This document shows positions 32,841 through 45,146 of a stretch of 64,000 bases of DNA, piece by piece (within the stretch, counting starts at the first letter, position 1; every line of letters starts with the position of its first letter). The position numbers and the translations under genes are program-made. A model generated the notes under the pieces. The model searched no databases, had not been told where the DNA came from, and was given only the letters and a program-made list of their open reading frames with translations. This stretch comes from Mimachlamys varia (Eukaryota > Mollusca > Bivalvia > Pectinida > Pectinidae): positions 33,821,405 to 33,885,404 of the forward strand of contig OX392530.1 of the NCBI GenBank assembly GCA_947623455.1, read 5' to 3'.

Positions 32841-34281
32841 TATATATAAACCGACACTTGATACTTTCCCAATCACTCTGCTCATGGCTAGGCTAACAGG
32901 CAGCACAACAGTGGAAGAGAATAAGGTAAGTCCTTTCTTTTTCCATACGAATGGTATTGGTTTATCCTTTCCTAGTACTTACTAGGTGCTGATGATATTC
33001 AAACATTAGCACTAGCCTGTGCTGGTAGAGGATAGACTACAACATCAACAAGACACTTCCTATACTGTGAACCATTTCCTTTCCTAGTACTGGCTATGTG
33101 CTGGTTTGCAATCAACGATTAGCACTAGCCTGTGCTGGTAAAGGAATGGTGTCCTCACTTCAGTCAACAATTCACTTTTTCATTTCAGATCTTATTAACA
33201 TGGTGACCACTAGAATTTACCTCACTCTTTCCTAGTACTTGCTACGTGCTGTTGAATAAATCATCAGTAGCACTAGCCTTTGCTTGTAGAGAGCAGGTTT
33301 CCTCTTCATCTTCACATTCAAGTAAGCTGGCTTCTCCAGTACTACACCAACTGTGCTGCATTTCCTTTCCCAATACATGCTATGTGCTGGTCTGTAACCA
33401 ACAATTAGCACTAGTCTGTGCTGGTAGGGGACTGCATCAGAAATCAACCCACATCAATAGACATCAATGCAGAGTTTCATCTTTTCCTTTCCTAGTACTT
33501 GCTATGTGCTCGTTGATTTTTCAACGACTAGCACTAGCCTGTGCTGGTAGAGGAGTGGTGTTTATGTCAACTTCAATCACACTCATCTGTTTCCTTTGCA
33601 CTGAAACCTGTTGCCAAAACAAACTGGTACCAAGCTCTTTCCTAGTACTTTCTATGTGCTGTTTTCGTTACAATGAAAAAATAGCACTAGTCTGTGTTTG
33701 AAGAGAGAACGGTAAATCATCAATCTCAACTTTCATTTGTTTCTTTTCTAACTTATGTTCGGCCTCATTGCTGCTTTTCCTTTCCTTGTACAAGCTATGT
33801 GCTGGTTTGTAATTAACAATTAGCACTAGCATGTGCTGGTAGAGGATAAGCGGTCAGACTACAGTGACACAGCTTTATATTTCTACTGTTTATCAAAACC
33901 AAACCAAAATCCCTAAGTACAATATTTGTGTGATCCCCTACACTTTCCTAGTACTTGCCACGTGCTGGCTTTATTTCAAGTGCTAGCACTAGCCTGTGCT
34001 GGTAGAGTATGGGTTTAAACATCTTTGATAACTGACTTATCTCCCCTGACCTCCAAATTCCTTTACCTGTGCTTTCACATCCTGGCTTGCAGGGTGAACA
34101 CAGTGTCATGCTTGACTGCACGTCTCAACATGAGCACATGTTTTCTTAATTCAAACACCCATTCCCTAATGACAACACAAAGTAATACTCTGGGTGTCTG
34201 TCATGTCAACTCTCTTTCTCTTCTCTAACACTCATCCAACCACAGAGTGAAGTTTAATTTTGACACTTTCACCATCCCCAG
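32841..34281 (+). repeat. Unit 23 (1,441 bp), gains AATAAA in hp3 loop
   Basis: Complete unit with AATAAA at 33255-33260 and otherwise S-type from hp3 on. The first exon has C to G at 32892 (serine to arginine in the small frame). Confidence 0.95.
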
Positions 34282-34495
34282 TATATATAAACCCAGACTT
34301 GATACTTTCCCAATCACTCTGCTCATGGCTAGCCTAACAGGCAGCACAACAGTGGAAGAAAATAAGGTAAGTCCTTTCTTTTTCCATACAAATGGTATTG
34401 GTTTATCCTTTCCTAGTACATACAAGGTGCTGATGATATTCAAACATTAGCACTAGCCTGTGCTGGTAGAGGATAGACTACAACATCAACAAGAC

Positions 34496-34585
34496 ACTTG
34501 CTATACTGTGAACCATTTCTTTTCCTAGTACTGGCTATGTACTTCCTCTACTGTGAACCATTTCCTTTCCTAGTACTGGCTATGT
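34496..34585 (+). repeat. 45 bp tandem duplication in hp2 (unit 24)
   Basis: Same duplication with private changes in the first copy (ACTTGCTATACTG and TTTCTTTTCC). It sits in the unit that also has the 717 bp deletion. Confidence 0.93.
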
Positions 34586-34710
34586 GCTGGTTTGCAATCA
34601 ACGATTAGCACTAGCCTGTGCTGGTAAAGGAATGGTGTCCTCACTTCAGTCAACAATTCACTTTTTCATTTCAGATCTTATTAACATAGTGACCACTAGA
34701 ATTTACCTCA

Positions 34711-34778
34711 CTCTTTCCTAGTACTTGCCATGTGCTGGCTTTATTTCAAGTGCTAGCACTAGCCTGTGCTGGTAGAGT
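34711..34778 (+). ncRNA. Fused hp3/hp8 hairpin at the deletion junction
   Basis: The left flank (CTCACTCTTTCC) is that of hp3 and the body from GCCATGTGCTGG onwards is that of hp8. The two parents share CTTTCCTAGTACTTGC (34713-34728), where the crossover fell. The result is a complete hp8-like hairpin placed directly after the splice acceptor. Confidence 0.7.
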
Positions 34779-35051
34779 ATGGGTTTAAACATCTTTAATT
34801 ACTGACTTATCTCCCCTGACCTCCAAATTCCTTTACCTGTGCTTTCACACCCTGGCTTGCAGAGTGAACACAGTGTCATGCTTGACCGCCATCTCAACAT
34901 GAGCACATTGTTTTCTTAATTCAAACACCCATTCCCTAATGACAACACAAAGTAATACTCTGGATGTCTGTCATGTCAACTCTCTTGCTCTTCTCTAACA
35001 CTCATCCAACCACAGAGTGAAGTTTAATTTTGACACTTTCACCATCCCCAG

Positions 35052-36493
35052 TATATATAAACCCAGACTTGATACTTTACCAATCACTCTGCTCATGGCT
35101 AGCCTAACAGGCAGCACAACAGTGGAACAGAATAAGGTAAGTCCTTTCTTTTTCCATACAAATGGTATTGGTTTATCCTTTCCTAGTACTTACTAGGTGC
35201 TGATGATATTCAAACATTAGCACTAGCCTGTGCTGGTAGAGGATAGACTACAACATCAACAAGACACTTCCTATACTGTGAACCATTTCCTTTCCTAGTA
35301 CTGGCTATGTGCTGGTTTGCAATCAACGATTAGCACTAGCCTGTGCTGGTAAAGGAATGGTGTCCTCACTTCAGTCAACAATTCACTTTTTCATTTCAGA
35401 TCTTATTAACATGGTGACCACTAGAATTTACCTCACTCTTTCCAAGTACTTGCTACGTGCTGTTGTGTAAATCATCAATAGCACTAGCCTGTGCTTGTAG
35501 AGAGCAGGTTTCCTCTTCATCTTCACATTCAAGTAAGCTGGCTTCTCCAGTACTACACCAACTGTGCTGCATTTCCTTTCCCAATACATGCTATGTGCTG
35601 GTCTGTAACCAACAATTAGCACTAGTCTGTGCTGGTAGGGGACTGCATCAGAAATCAAAACACATCAATAGACATCAATGCAGAGTTTCATCTTTTCCTT
35701 TCCTAGTACTTGCTATGTGCTCGTTGATTTTTCAACGACTAGCACTAGCCTGTGCTGGTAGAGGAGTGGTGTTTGTGTCAACTTCAATCACACTCATCTG
35801 TTTCCTTTGCACTGAAACCTGTTGCCAAAACAAACTGGTACCAAGCTCTTTCCTAGTACTTTCTATGTGCTGTTTTTGTTACAATGAAAAAATAGCACTA
35901 GTCTGTGCTTGAAGAGAGAACGGTAAATCATCAATCTCAACTTTCATTTGTTTCTACTCTAACTTATGTTCGGCCTCATTGCTGCTTTTCCTTTCCTTGT
36001 ACAAGCTATGTGCTGGTTTGTAATTAACAATTAGCACTAGCATGTGCTGGTAGAGGATAAGCGGTCAGACTACAGTGACACAGCTTTATATTTCTACTGT
36101 TTATCAAAACCAAACCAAAATCCCTAAGTACAATATTTGTGTGATCCCCTACACTTTCCTAGTACTTGCCATGTGCTGGCTTTATTTCAAGTGCTAGCAC
36201 TAGCCTGTGCTGGTAGAGTATGGGTTTAAACATCTTTGATTACTGACTTATCTCCCCTGACCTCCAAATTCCTTTACCTGTGCTTTCACACCCTGGCTTG
36301 CAGGTTGAACACAGGGTCATGCTTGACCGCACGTCTCAACATGACCACATTGTTTTCTTAATTCAAACACCCATTCCCTAATGACAACACAAAGTAATAC
36401 TCTGGGTGTCTGTCATGTCAACTCTCTTGCTCTTCTCTTACACTCATCCAACCACAGAGTGAAGTTTAATTTTGACACTTTCACCATCCCCAG
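35052..36493 (+). repeat. Unit 25 (1,442 bp)
   Basis: Complete unit. hp3 has CCAAGTAC in its 5' arm (A at 35444), shared only with unit 41. hp5 has the S-type GCTCGTTGA but hp3 and hp6 are not S-type. TTTCTACTCTAAC precedes hp7. Confidence 0.95.
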
Positions 36494-37936
36494 TATATAT
36501 AAACCCAGACTTGATACTTTACCAATCACTCTGCTCATGGCTAGCCTAACAGGCAACACAACAGTGGAAGAGAATAAGGTAAGTCCTATCCTTTTCCATA
36601 CAAATGGTATTGGTTTATCCTTTCCTAGTACTTACTAGGTGCTGATGATATTCAAACATTAGCACTAGCCTGTGCTGGTAGAGGATAGACTACAACATCA
36701 ACAAGACACTTCCTATACTGTGAACCATTTCCTTTCCTAGTACTGGCTATGTGCTGGTTTGCAATCAACGATTAGCACTAGCCTGTGCTGGTAAAGGAAT
36801 GGTGTCCTCACTTCAGTCAACAATTCACTTTTTCATTTCAGATCTTATTAACATGGTGACCACTAGAATTTTACCTCACTCTTTCCTAGTACTTGCTACG
36901 TGCTGTTGTGTAAATCATCAGTAGCACTAGCCTGTGCTTGTAGAGAGCAGGTTTCCTCTTCATCTTCACATTCAAGTAAGCTGGCTTCTCCAGTACTACA
37001 CCAACTGTGCTGCATTTCCTTTCCCAATACATGCTATGTGCTGGTCTGTAACCAACAATTAGCACTAGTCTGTGCTGGTAGGGGACTGCATCAGAAATCA
37101 AAACACATCAATAGACATCAATGCAGAGTTTCATCTTTTCCTTTCCTAGTACTTGCTATGTGCTGGTTGATTTTTCAACGACTAGCACTAGCCTGTGCTG
37201 GTAGAGGAGTGGTGTTTGTGTCAACTTCAATCACACTCATCTGTTTCCTTTGCACTGAAACCTGTTGCTAAAACAAACTGGTACCAAGCTCTTTCCTAGT
37301 ACTTTCTATGTGCTGTTTTTGTTACAATGAAAAAATAGCACTAGTCTGTGCTTGAAGAGAGAACGGTAAATCATCAATCTCAACTTTCATTTGTTTCTAC
37401 TCTAACTTATGTTCGGCCTCATTGCTGCTTTTCCTTTCCTTGTACAAGCTATGTGCTGGTTTGTAATTAACAATTAGCACTAGCATGTGCTGGTAGAGGA
37501 TAAGCGGTCAGACTACAGTGACACAGCTTTATATTTCTACTGTTTATCAAAACCAAACCAAAATCCCTAAGTACAATATTTGTGTGATCCCCTACACTTT
37601 CCTAGTACTTGCCATGTGCTGGCTTTATTTCAAGTGCTAGCACTAGCCTGTGCTGGTAGAGTATGGGTTTAAACATCTTTGATTACTGACTTATCTCCTC
37701 TGACCTCCAAATTCCTTTACCTGTGCTTTCACACCCTGGCTTGCAGGGTGAACACAGTGTCATGCTTGACCGCACGTCTCAACATGAGCACATTGTTTTC
37801 TTAATTCAAACACCCATTCCCTAATGACAACACAAAGTAATACTCTGGGTGTCTGTCATGTCAACTCTCTTGCTCTTCTCTAACACTCATCCAACCACAG
37901 AGTGAAGTTTAATTTTGACACTTTCACCATCCCCAG
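36494..37936 (+). repeat. Unit 26 (1,443 bp), N-type first exon
   Basis: Complete unit with GGCAACACAAC in the first exon, GTCCTATCC after the donor and an extra T in GAATTTTACC (near 36870). Units 30 and 44 share all three marks. Confidence 0.95.
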
Positions 37937-39378
37937 TATATATAAACCCAGACTTGATACTTTCCCAATCACTCTGCTCATGGCTAGCCTAACAGGCAGC
38001 ACAATAGTGGAAGAGAATAAGGTAAGTCCTTTCTTTTTCCATACAAATGGTATTGGTTTATCCTTTCCTAGTACTTACTAGGTGCTGATGATATTCAAAC
38101 ATTAGCACTAGCCTGTGCTGGTAGAGGATAGACTACAACATCAACAAGACACTTCCTATACTGTGAACCATTTCCTTTCCTAGTACTGGCTATGTGCTGG
38201 TTTGCAATCAACGATTAGCACTAGCCTGTGCTGGTAAAGGAATGGTGTCCTCACTTCAGTCAACAATTCACTTTTTCATTTCAGATCTTATTAACATGGT
38301 GACCACTAGAATTTACCTCACTCTTTCCTAGTACTTGCTACGTGCTGTTGTGTAAATCATCAATAGCACTAGCCTGTGCTTGTAGAGAGCAGGTTTCCTC
38401 TTCATCTTCACATTCAAGTAAGCTGGCTTCTCCAGTACTACACCAACTGTGCTGCATTTCCTTTCCCAATACATGCTATGTGCTGGTCTGTAACCAACAA
38501 TTAGCACTAGTCTGTGCTGGTAGGGGACTGCATCAGAAATCAAAACACATCAATAGACATCAATGCAGAGTTTCATCTTTTCCTTTCCTAGTACTTGCTA
38601 TGTGCTGGTTGATTTTTCAACGACTAGCACTAGCCTGTGCTGGTAGAGGAGTGGTGTTTGTGTCAACTTCAATCACACTCATCTGTTTCCTTTGCACTGA
38701 AACCTGTTGCTAAAACAAACTGGTACCAAGCTCTTTCCTAGTACTTTCTATGTGCTGTTTTTGTTACAATGAAAACATAGCACTAGTCTGTGCTTGAAGA
38801 GAGAACGGTAAATCATCAATCTCAACTTTTATTTTTTTCTTTTCTAACTTATGTTCGGCCTCATTGCTGCTTTTCCTTTCCTTGTACAAGCTATGTGCTG
38901 GTTTGTAATTAACAATTAGCACTAGCATGTGCTGGTAGAGGATAAGCGGTCAGACTACAGTGACACAGCTTTATATTTCTACTGTTTATCAAAACCAAAC
39001 CAAAATCCCTAAGTACAATATTTGTGTGATCCCCTACACTTTCCTAGTACTTGCCATGTGCTGGCTTTATTTCAAGTGCTAGCACTAGCCTGTGCTGGTA
39101 GAGTATGGGTTTAAACATCTTTGATTACTGACTTATCTCCTCTGACCTCCAAATTCCTTTACCTGTGCTTTCACACCCTGGCTTGCAGGTAGAACACAGT
39201 GTCATGCTTGACCGCACGTCTCAACATGAGCACATTGTTTTCTTAATTCAAACACCCATTCCCTAATGACAACACAAAGTAATACTCTGGGTGTCTGTCA
39301 TGTCAACTCTCTTGCTCTTCTCTAACACTCATCCAACCACAGAGTGAAGTTTAATTTTGACACTTTCACCATCCCCAG
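37937..39378 (+). repeat. Unit 27 (1,442 bp)
   Basis: Complete unit with ACAATAGTGG in the first exon and a C in the hp6 loop (38776), both shared with unit 28. TTGCAGGTAGAACAC near 39186 is private. Confidence 0.95.
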
Positions 39379-40820
39379 TATATATAAACCCAGACTTGAT
39401 ACTTTCCCAATCACTCTGCTCATGGCTAGCCTAACAGGCAGCACAATAGTGGAAGAGAATAAGGTAAGTCCTTTCTTTTTCCATACAAATGGTATTGGTT
39501 TATCCTTTCCTAGTACTTACTAGGTGCTGATGATATTCAAACATTAGCACTAGCCTGTGCTGGTAGAGGATAGACTACAACATCAACAAGACACTTCCTA
39601 TACTGTGAACCATTTCCTTTCCTAGTACTGGCTATGTGCTGGTTTGCAATCAACGATTAGCACTAGCCTGTGCTGGTAAAGGAATGGTGTCCTCACTTCA
39701 GTCAACAATTCACTTTTTCATTTCAGATCTTATTAACATGGTGACCACTAGAATTTACCTCACTCTTTCCTAGTACTTGCTACGTGCTGTTGTGTAAATC
39801 ATCAATAGCACTAGCCTGTGCTTGTAGAGAGCAGGTTTCCTCTTCATCTTCACATTCAAGTAAGCTGGCTTCTCCAGTACTACACCAACTGTGCTGCATT
39901 TCCTTTCCCAATACATGCTATGTGCTGGTCTGTAACCAACAATTAGCACTAGTCTGTGCTGGTAGGGGACTGCATCAGAAATCAAAACACATCAATAGAC
40001 ATCAATGCAGAGTTTCATCTTTTCCTTTCCTAGTACTTGCTATGTGCTGGTTGATTTTTCAACGACTAGCACTAGCCTGTGCTGGTAGAGGAGTGGTGTT
40101 TGTGTCAACTTCAATCACACTCATCTGTTTCCTTTGCACTGAAACCTGTTGCTAAAACAAACTGGTACCAAGCTCTTTCCTAGTACTTTCTATGTGCTGT
40201 TTTTGTTACAATGAAAACATAGCACTAGTCTGTGCTTGAAGAGAGAACGGTAAATCATCAATCTCAACTTTTATTTTTTTCTACTCTAACTTATGTTCGG
40301 CCTCATTGCTGCTTTTCCTTTCCTTGTACAAGCTATGTGCTGGTTTGTAATTAACAATTAGCACTAGCATGTGCTGGTAGAGGATAAGCGGTCAGACTAC
40401 AGTGACACAGCTTTATATTTCTACTGTTTATCAAAACCAAACCAAAATCCCTAAGTACAATATTTGTGTGATCCCCTACACTTTCCTAGTACTTGCCATG
40501 TGCTGGCTTTATTTCAAGTGCTAGCACTAGCCTGTGCTGGTAGAGTATGGGTTTAAACATCTTTGATAACTGACTTATCTCCCCTGACCTCCAAATTCCT
40601 TTACCTGTGCTTTCACACCCTGGCTTGCAGGCTGAACACAGGGTCATGCTTGACTGCACGTCTCAACATGAGCACATTGTTTTCTTAATTCAAACACCCA
40701 TTCCCTAATGACAACACAAATTAATACTCTGGGTGTCTGTCATGTCAACTCTCTTGCTCTTCTCTAACACTCATCCAACCACAGAGTGAAGTTTAATTTT
40801 GACACTTTCACCATCCCCAG
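39379..40820 (+). repeat. Unit 28 (1,442 bp)
   Basis: Complete unit close to unit 27, with the hp6 loop C at 40218. It has TTTCTACTCTAAC before hp7, as in units 25 and 26. Confidence 0.95.
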
Positions 40821-42262
40821 TATATATAAACCCAGTCTTGATACTTTCCCAATCACTCTGCTCATGGCTAGCCTAACAGGCAGCACAACAGTGGAACAGA
40901 ATAAGGTAAGTCCTTTCTTTTTCCATACGAATGGTATTGGTTTATCCTTTCCTAGTACTTACTAGGTGCTGATGATATTCAAACATTAGCACTAGCCTGT
41001 GCTGGTAGAGGATAGACTACAACATCAACAAGACACTTCCTATACTGTGAACCATTTCCTTTCCTAGTACTGGCTATGTGCTGGTTTGCAATCAACGATT
41101 AGCACTAGCCTGTGCTGGTAAAGGAATGGTGTCCTCACTTCAGTCAACAATTCACTTTTTCATTTCAGATCTTATTAACATGGTGACCACTAGAATTTAC
41201 CTCACTCTTTCCTAGTACTTGCTACGTGCTGTTGTGTAAATCATCAGTAGCACTAGCCTGTGCTTGTAGAGAGCAGGTTTCCTCTTCATCTTCACATTCA
41301 AGTAAGCTGGCTTCTCCAGTACTATACCAACTGTGCTGCATTTCCTTTCCCAATACATGCTATGTGCTGGTCTGTAACCAACAATTAGCACTAGTCTGTG
41401 CTGGTAGGGGACTGCATCAGAAATCAAAACACATCAATAGACATCAATGCAGAGTTTCATCTTTTCCTTTCCTAGTACTTGCTATGTGCTGGTTGATTTT
41501 TCAACGACTAGCACTAGCCTGTGCTGGTAGAGGAGTGGTGTTTGTGTCAACTTCAATCACACTCATCTGTTTCCTTTGCACTGAAACCTGTTGCCAAAAC
41601 AAACTGGTACCAAGCTCTTTCCTAGTACTTTCTATGTGCTGTTTTTGTTACAATGAAAAAATAGCACTAGTCTGTGCTTGAAGAGAGAACGGTAAATCAT
41701 CAATCTCAACTTTTATTTTTTTCTTTTCTAACTTATGTTCGGCCTCATTGCTGCTTTTCCTTTCCTTGTACAAGCTATGTGCTGGTTTGTAATTAACAAT
41801 TAGCACTAGCATGTGCTGGTAGAGGATAAGCGGTCAGACTACAGTGACACAGCTTTATATTTCTACTGTTTATCAAAACCAAACCAAAATCCCTAAGTAC
41901 AATATTTGTGTGATCCCCTACACTTTCCTAGTACTTGCCACATGCTGGCTTTATTTCAAGTGCTAGCACTAGCCTGTGCTGGTAGAGTATGGGTTTAAAC
42001 ATCTTTGATTACTGACTTATCTCCCCTGACCTCCAAATTCCTTTACCTGTGCTTTCACACCCTGGCTTGCAGGGTGAACACAGGGTCATGCTTGACCGCA
42101 CGTCTCAACATGAGCACATTGTTTTCTTAATTCAAACACCCATTCCCTAATGACAACACAAAGTAATACTCTGGGTGTCTGTCATGTCAACTCTCTTGCT
42201 CTTCTCTAACACTCATCCAACCACAGAGTGAAGTTTAATTTTGACACTTTCACCATCCCCAG
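40821..42262 (+). repeat. Unit 29 (1,442 bp)
   Basis: Complete unit resembling units 18 and 21 (ACTATACC, GCCACATGC in hp8) although it lies more than 9 kb from them. Confidence 0.95.
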
Positions 42263-43705
42263 TATATATAAACCCAGACTTGATACTTTACCAATCACTC
42301 TGCTCATGGCTAGCCTAACAGGCAACACAACAGTGGAAGAGAATAAGGTAAGTCCTATCCTTTTCCATACAAATGGTATTGGTTTATCCTTTCCTAGTAC
42401 TTACTAGGTGCTGATGATATTCAAACATTAGCACTAGCCTGTGCTGGTAGAGGATAGACTACAACATCAACAAGACACTTCCTATACTGTGAACCATTTC
42501 CTTTCCTAGTACTGGCTATGTGCTGGTTTGCAATCAACGATTAGCACTAGCCTGTGCTGGTAAAGGAATGGTGTCCTCACTTCAGTCAACAATTCACTTT
42601 TTCATTTCAGATCTTATTAACATGGTGACCACTAGAATTTTACCTCACTCTTTCCTAGTACTTGCTACGTGCTGTTGTGTAAATCATCAGTAGCACTAGC
42701 CTGTGCTTGTAGAGAGCAGGTTTCCTCTTCATCTTCACATTCAAGTAAGCTGGCTTCTCCAGTACTACACCAACTGTGCTGCATTTCCTTTCCCAATACA
42801 TGCTATGTGCTGGTCTGTAACCAACAATTAGCACTAGTCTGTGCTGGTAGGGGACTGCATCAGAAATCAAAACACATCAATAGACATCAATGCAGAGTTT
42901 CATCTTTTCCTTTCCTAGTACTTGCTATGTGCTGGTTGATTTTTCAACGACTAGCACTAGCCTGTGCTGGTAGAGGAGTGGTGTTTGTGTCAACTTCAAT
43001 CACACTCATCTGTTTCCTTTGCACTGAAACCTGTTGCTAAAACAAACTGGTACCAAGCTCTTTCCTAGTACTTTCTATGTGCTGTTTTTGTTACAATGAA
43101 AAAATAGCACTAGTCTGTGCTTGAAGAGAGAACGGTAAATCATCAATCTCAACTTTCATTTTTTTCTTTTCTAACTTATGTTCGGCCTCATTGCTGCTTT
43201 TCCTTTCCTTGTACAAGCTATGTGCTGGTTTGTAATTAACAATTAGTACTAGCATGTGCTGGTAGAGGATAAGCGGTCAGACTACAGTGACACAGCTTTA
43301 TATTTCTACTGTTTATCAAAACCAAACCAAAATCCCTAAGTACAATATTTGTGTGATCCCCTACACTTTCCTAGTACTTGCCATGTGCTGGCTTTATTTC
43401 AAGTGCTAGCACTAGCCTGTGCTGGTAGAGTATGGGTTTAAACATCTTTGATTACTGACTTATCTCCTCTGACCTCCAAATTCCTTTACCTGTGCTTTCA
43501 CACCCTGGCTTGCAGGGTGAACACAGTGTCATGCTTGACCGCACGTCTCAACATGAGCACATTGTTTTCTTAATTCAAACACCCATTCCCTAATGACAAC
43601 ACAAAGTAATACTCTGGGTGTCTGTCATGTCAACTCTCTTGCTCTTCTCTAACACTCATCCAACCACAGAGTGAAGTTTAATTTTGACACTTTCACCATC
43701 CCCAG
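42263..43705 (+). repeat. Unit 30 (1,443 bp), N-type
   Basis: Complete unit with the three N-type marks of units 26 and 44. hp7 has TAGTACTAGC (T at 43247). Confidence 0.95.
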
Positions 43706-45146
43706 TATATATAAACCCAGACTTGATACTTTCCCAATCACTCTGCTCATGGCTAGCCTAACAGGCAGCACAACAGTGGAACAGAATAAGGTAAGTCCTT
43801 TCTTTTTCCATACGAATGGTATTGGTTTATCCTTTCCTAGTACTTACTAGGTGCTGATGATATTCAAACATTAGCACTAGCCTGTGCTGGTAGAGGATAG
43901 ACTACAACATCAACAAGACACTTCCTATACTGTGAACCATTTCCTTTCCTAGGACTGGCTATGTGCTGGTTTGCAATCAACAATTAGCACTAGCCTGTGC
44001 TGGTAAAGGAATGGTGTCCTCACTTCAGTCAACAATTCACTTTTTCATTTCAGATCTTATTAACATGGTGACCACTAGAATTTACCTCACTCTTTCCTAG
44101 TACTTGCTACGTGCTGTTGTGTAAATCATCAGTAGCACTAGCCTGTGCTTGTAGAGAGCAGGTTTCCTCTTCATCTTCACATTCAAGTAAGCTGGCTTCT
44201 CCAGTACTATACCAACTGTGCTGCATTTCCTTTCCCAATACATGCTATGTGCTGGTCTGTAACCAACAATTAGCACTAGTCTGTGCTGGTAGGGGACTGC
44301 ATCAGAAATCAAAACACATCAATAGACATCAATGCAGAGTTTCATCTTTTCCTTTCCTAGTACTTGCTATGTGCTGGTTGATTTTTCAACGACTAGCACT
44401 AGCCTGTGCTGGTAGAGGAGTGGTGTTTGTGTCAACTTCAATCACACTCATCTGTTTCCTTTGCACTGAAACCTGTTGCTAAAACAAACTGGTACCAAGC
44501 TCTTTCCTAGTACTTTCTATGTGCTGTTTTTGTTACAATGAAAAATAGCACTAGTCTGTGCTTGAAGAGAGAACGGTAAATCATCAATCTCAACTTTTAT
44601 TTTTTTCTTTTCTAACTTATGTTCGGCCTCATTGCTGCTTTTCCTTTCCTTGTACAAGCTATGTGCTGGTTTGTAATTAACAATTAGCACTAGCATGTGC
44701 TGGTAGAGGATAAGCGGTCAGACTACAGTGACACAGCTTTATATTTCTACTGTTTATCAAAACCAAACCAAAATCCCTAAGTACAATATTTGTGTGATCC
44801 CCTACACTTTCCTAGTACTTGCCATGTGCTGGCTTTATTTCAAGTGCTAGCACTAGCCTGTGCTGGTAGAGTATGGGTTTAAACATCTTTGATAACTGAC
44901 TTATCTCCCCTGACCTCCAAATTCCTTTACCTGTGCTTTCACACCCTGGCTTGCAGGGTGAACACAGGGTCATGCTTGACTGCACGTCTCAACATGACCA
45001 CATTGTTTTCTTAATTCAAACACCCATTCCCTAATGACAACACAAAGTAATACTCTGGGTGTCTGTCATGTCAACTCTCTTGCTCTTCTCTAACACTCAT
45101 CCAACCACAGAGTGAAGTTTAATCTTGACACTTTCACCATCCCCAG
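43706..45146 (+). repeat. Unit 31 (1,441 bp)
   Basis: Complete unit with CCTAGGACTGG and CAACAATTAGC in hp2 and one A missing in the hp6 loop. Unit 36 has the same set, 7,209 bp downstream. Confidence 0.95.

Larger units (their letters stand above)
34282..35051 (+). repeat. Unit 24 (770 bp), deleted unit with hp3/hp8 fusion
   Basis: This unit has its promoter, first exon, hp1, a duplicated hp2 (34496-34585) and the splice acceptor. It then jumps from the hp3 5' flank into hp8, skipping 717 bp with hp3 to hp7. Only three hairpins remain. Its hp1 5' arm is altered (TAGTACATACAAGGTGC) and the first copy of the duplication has ACTTGCTATACTG. Confidence 0.95.
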
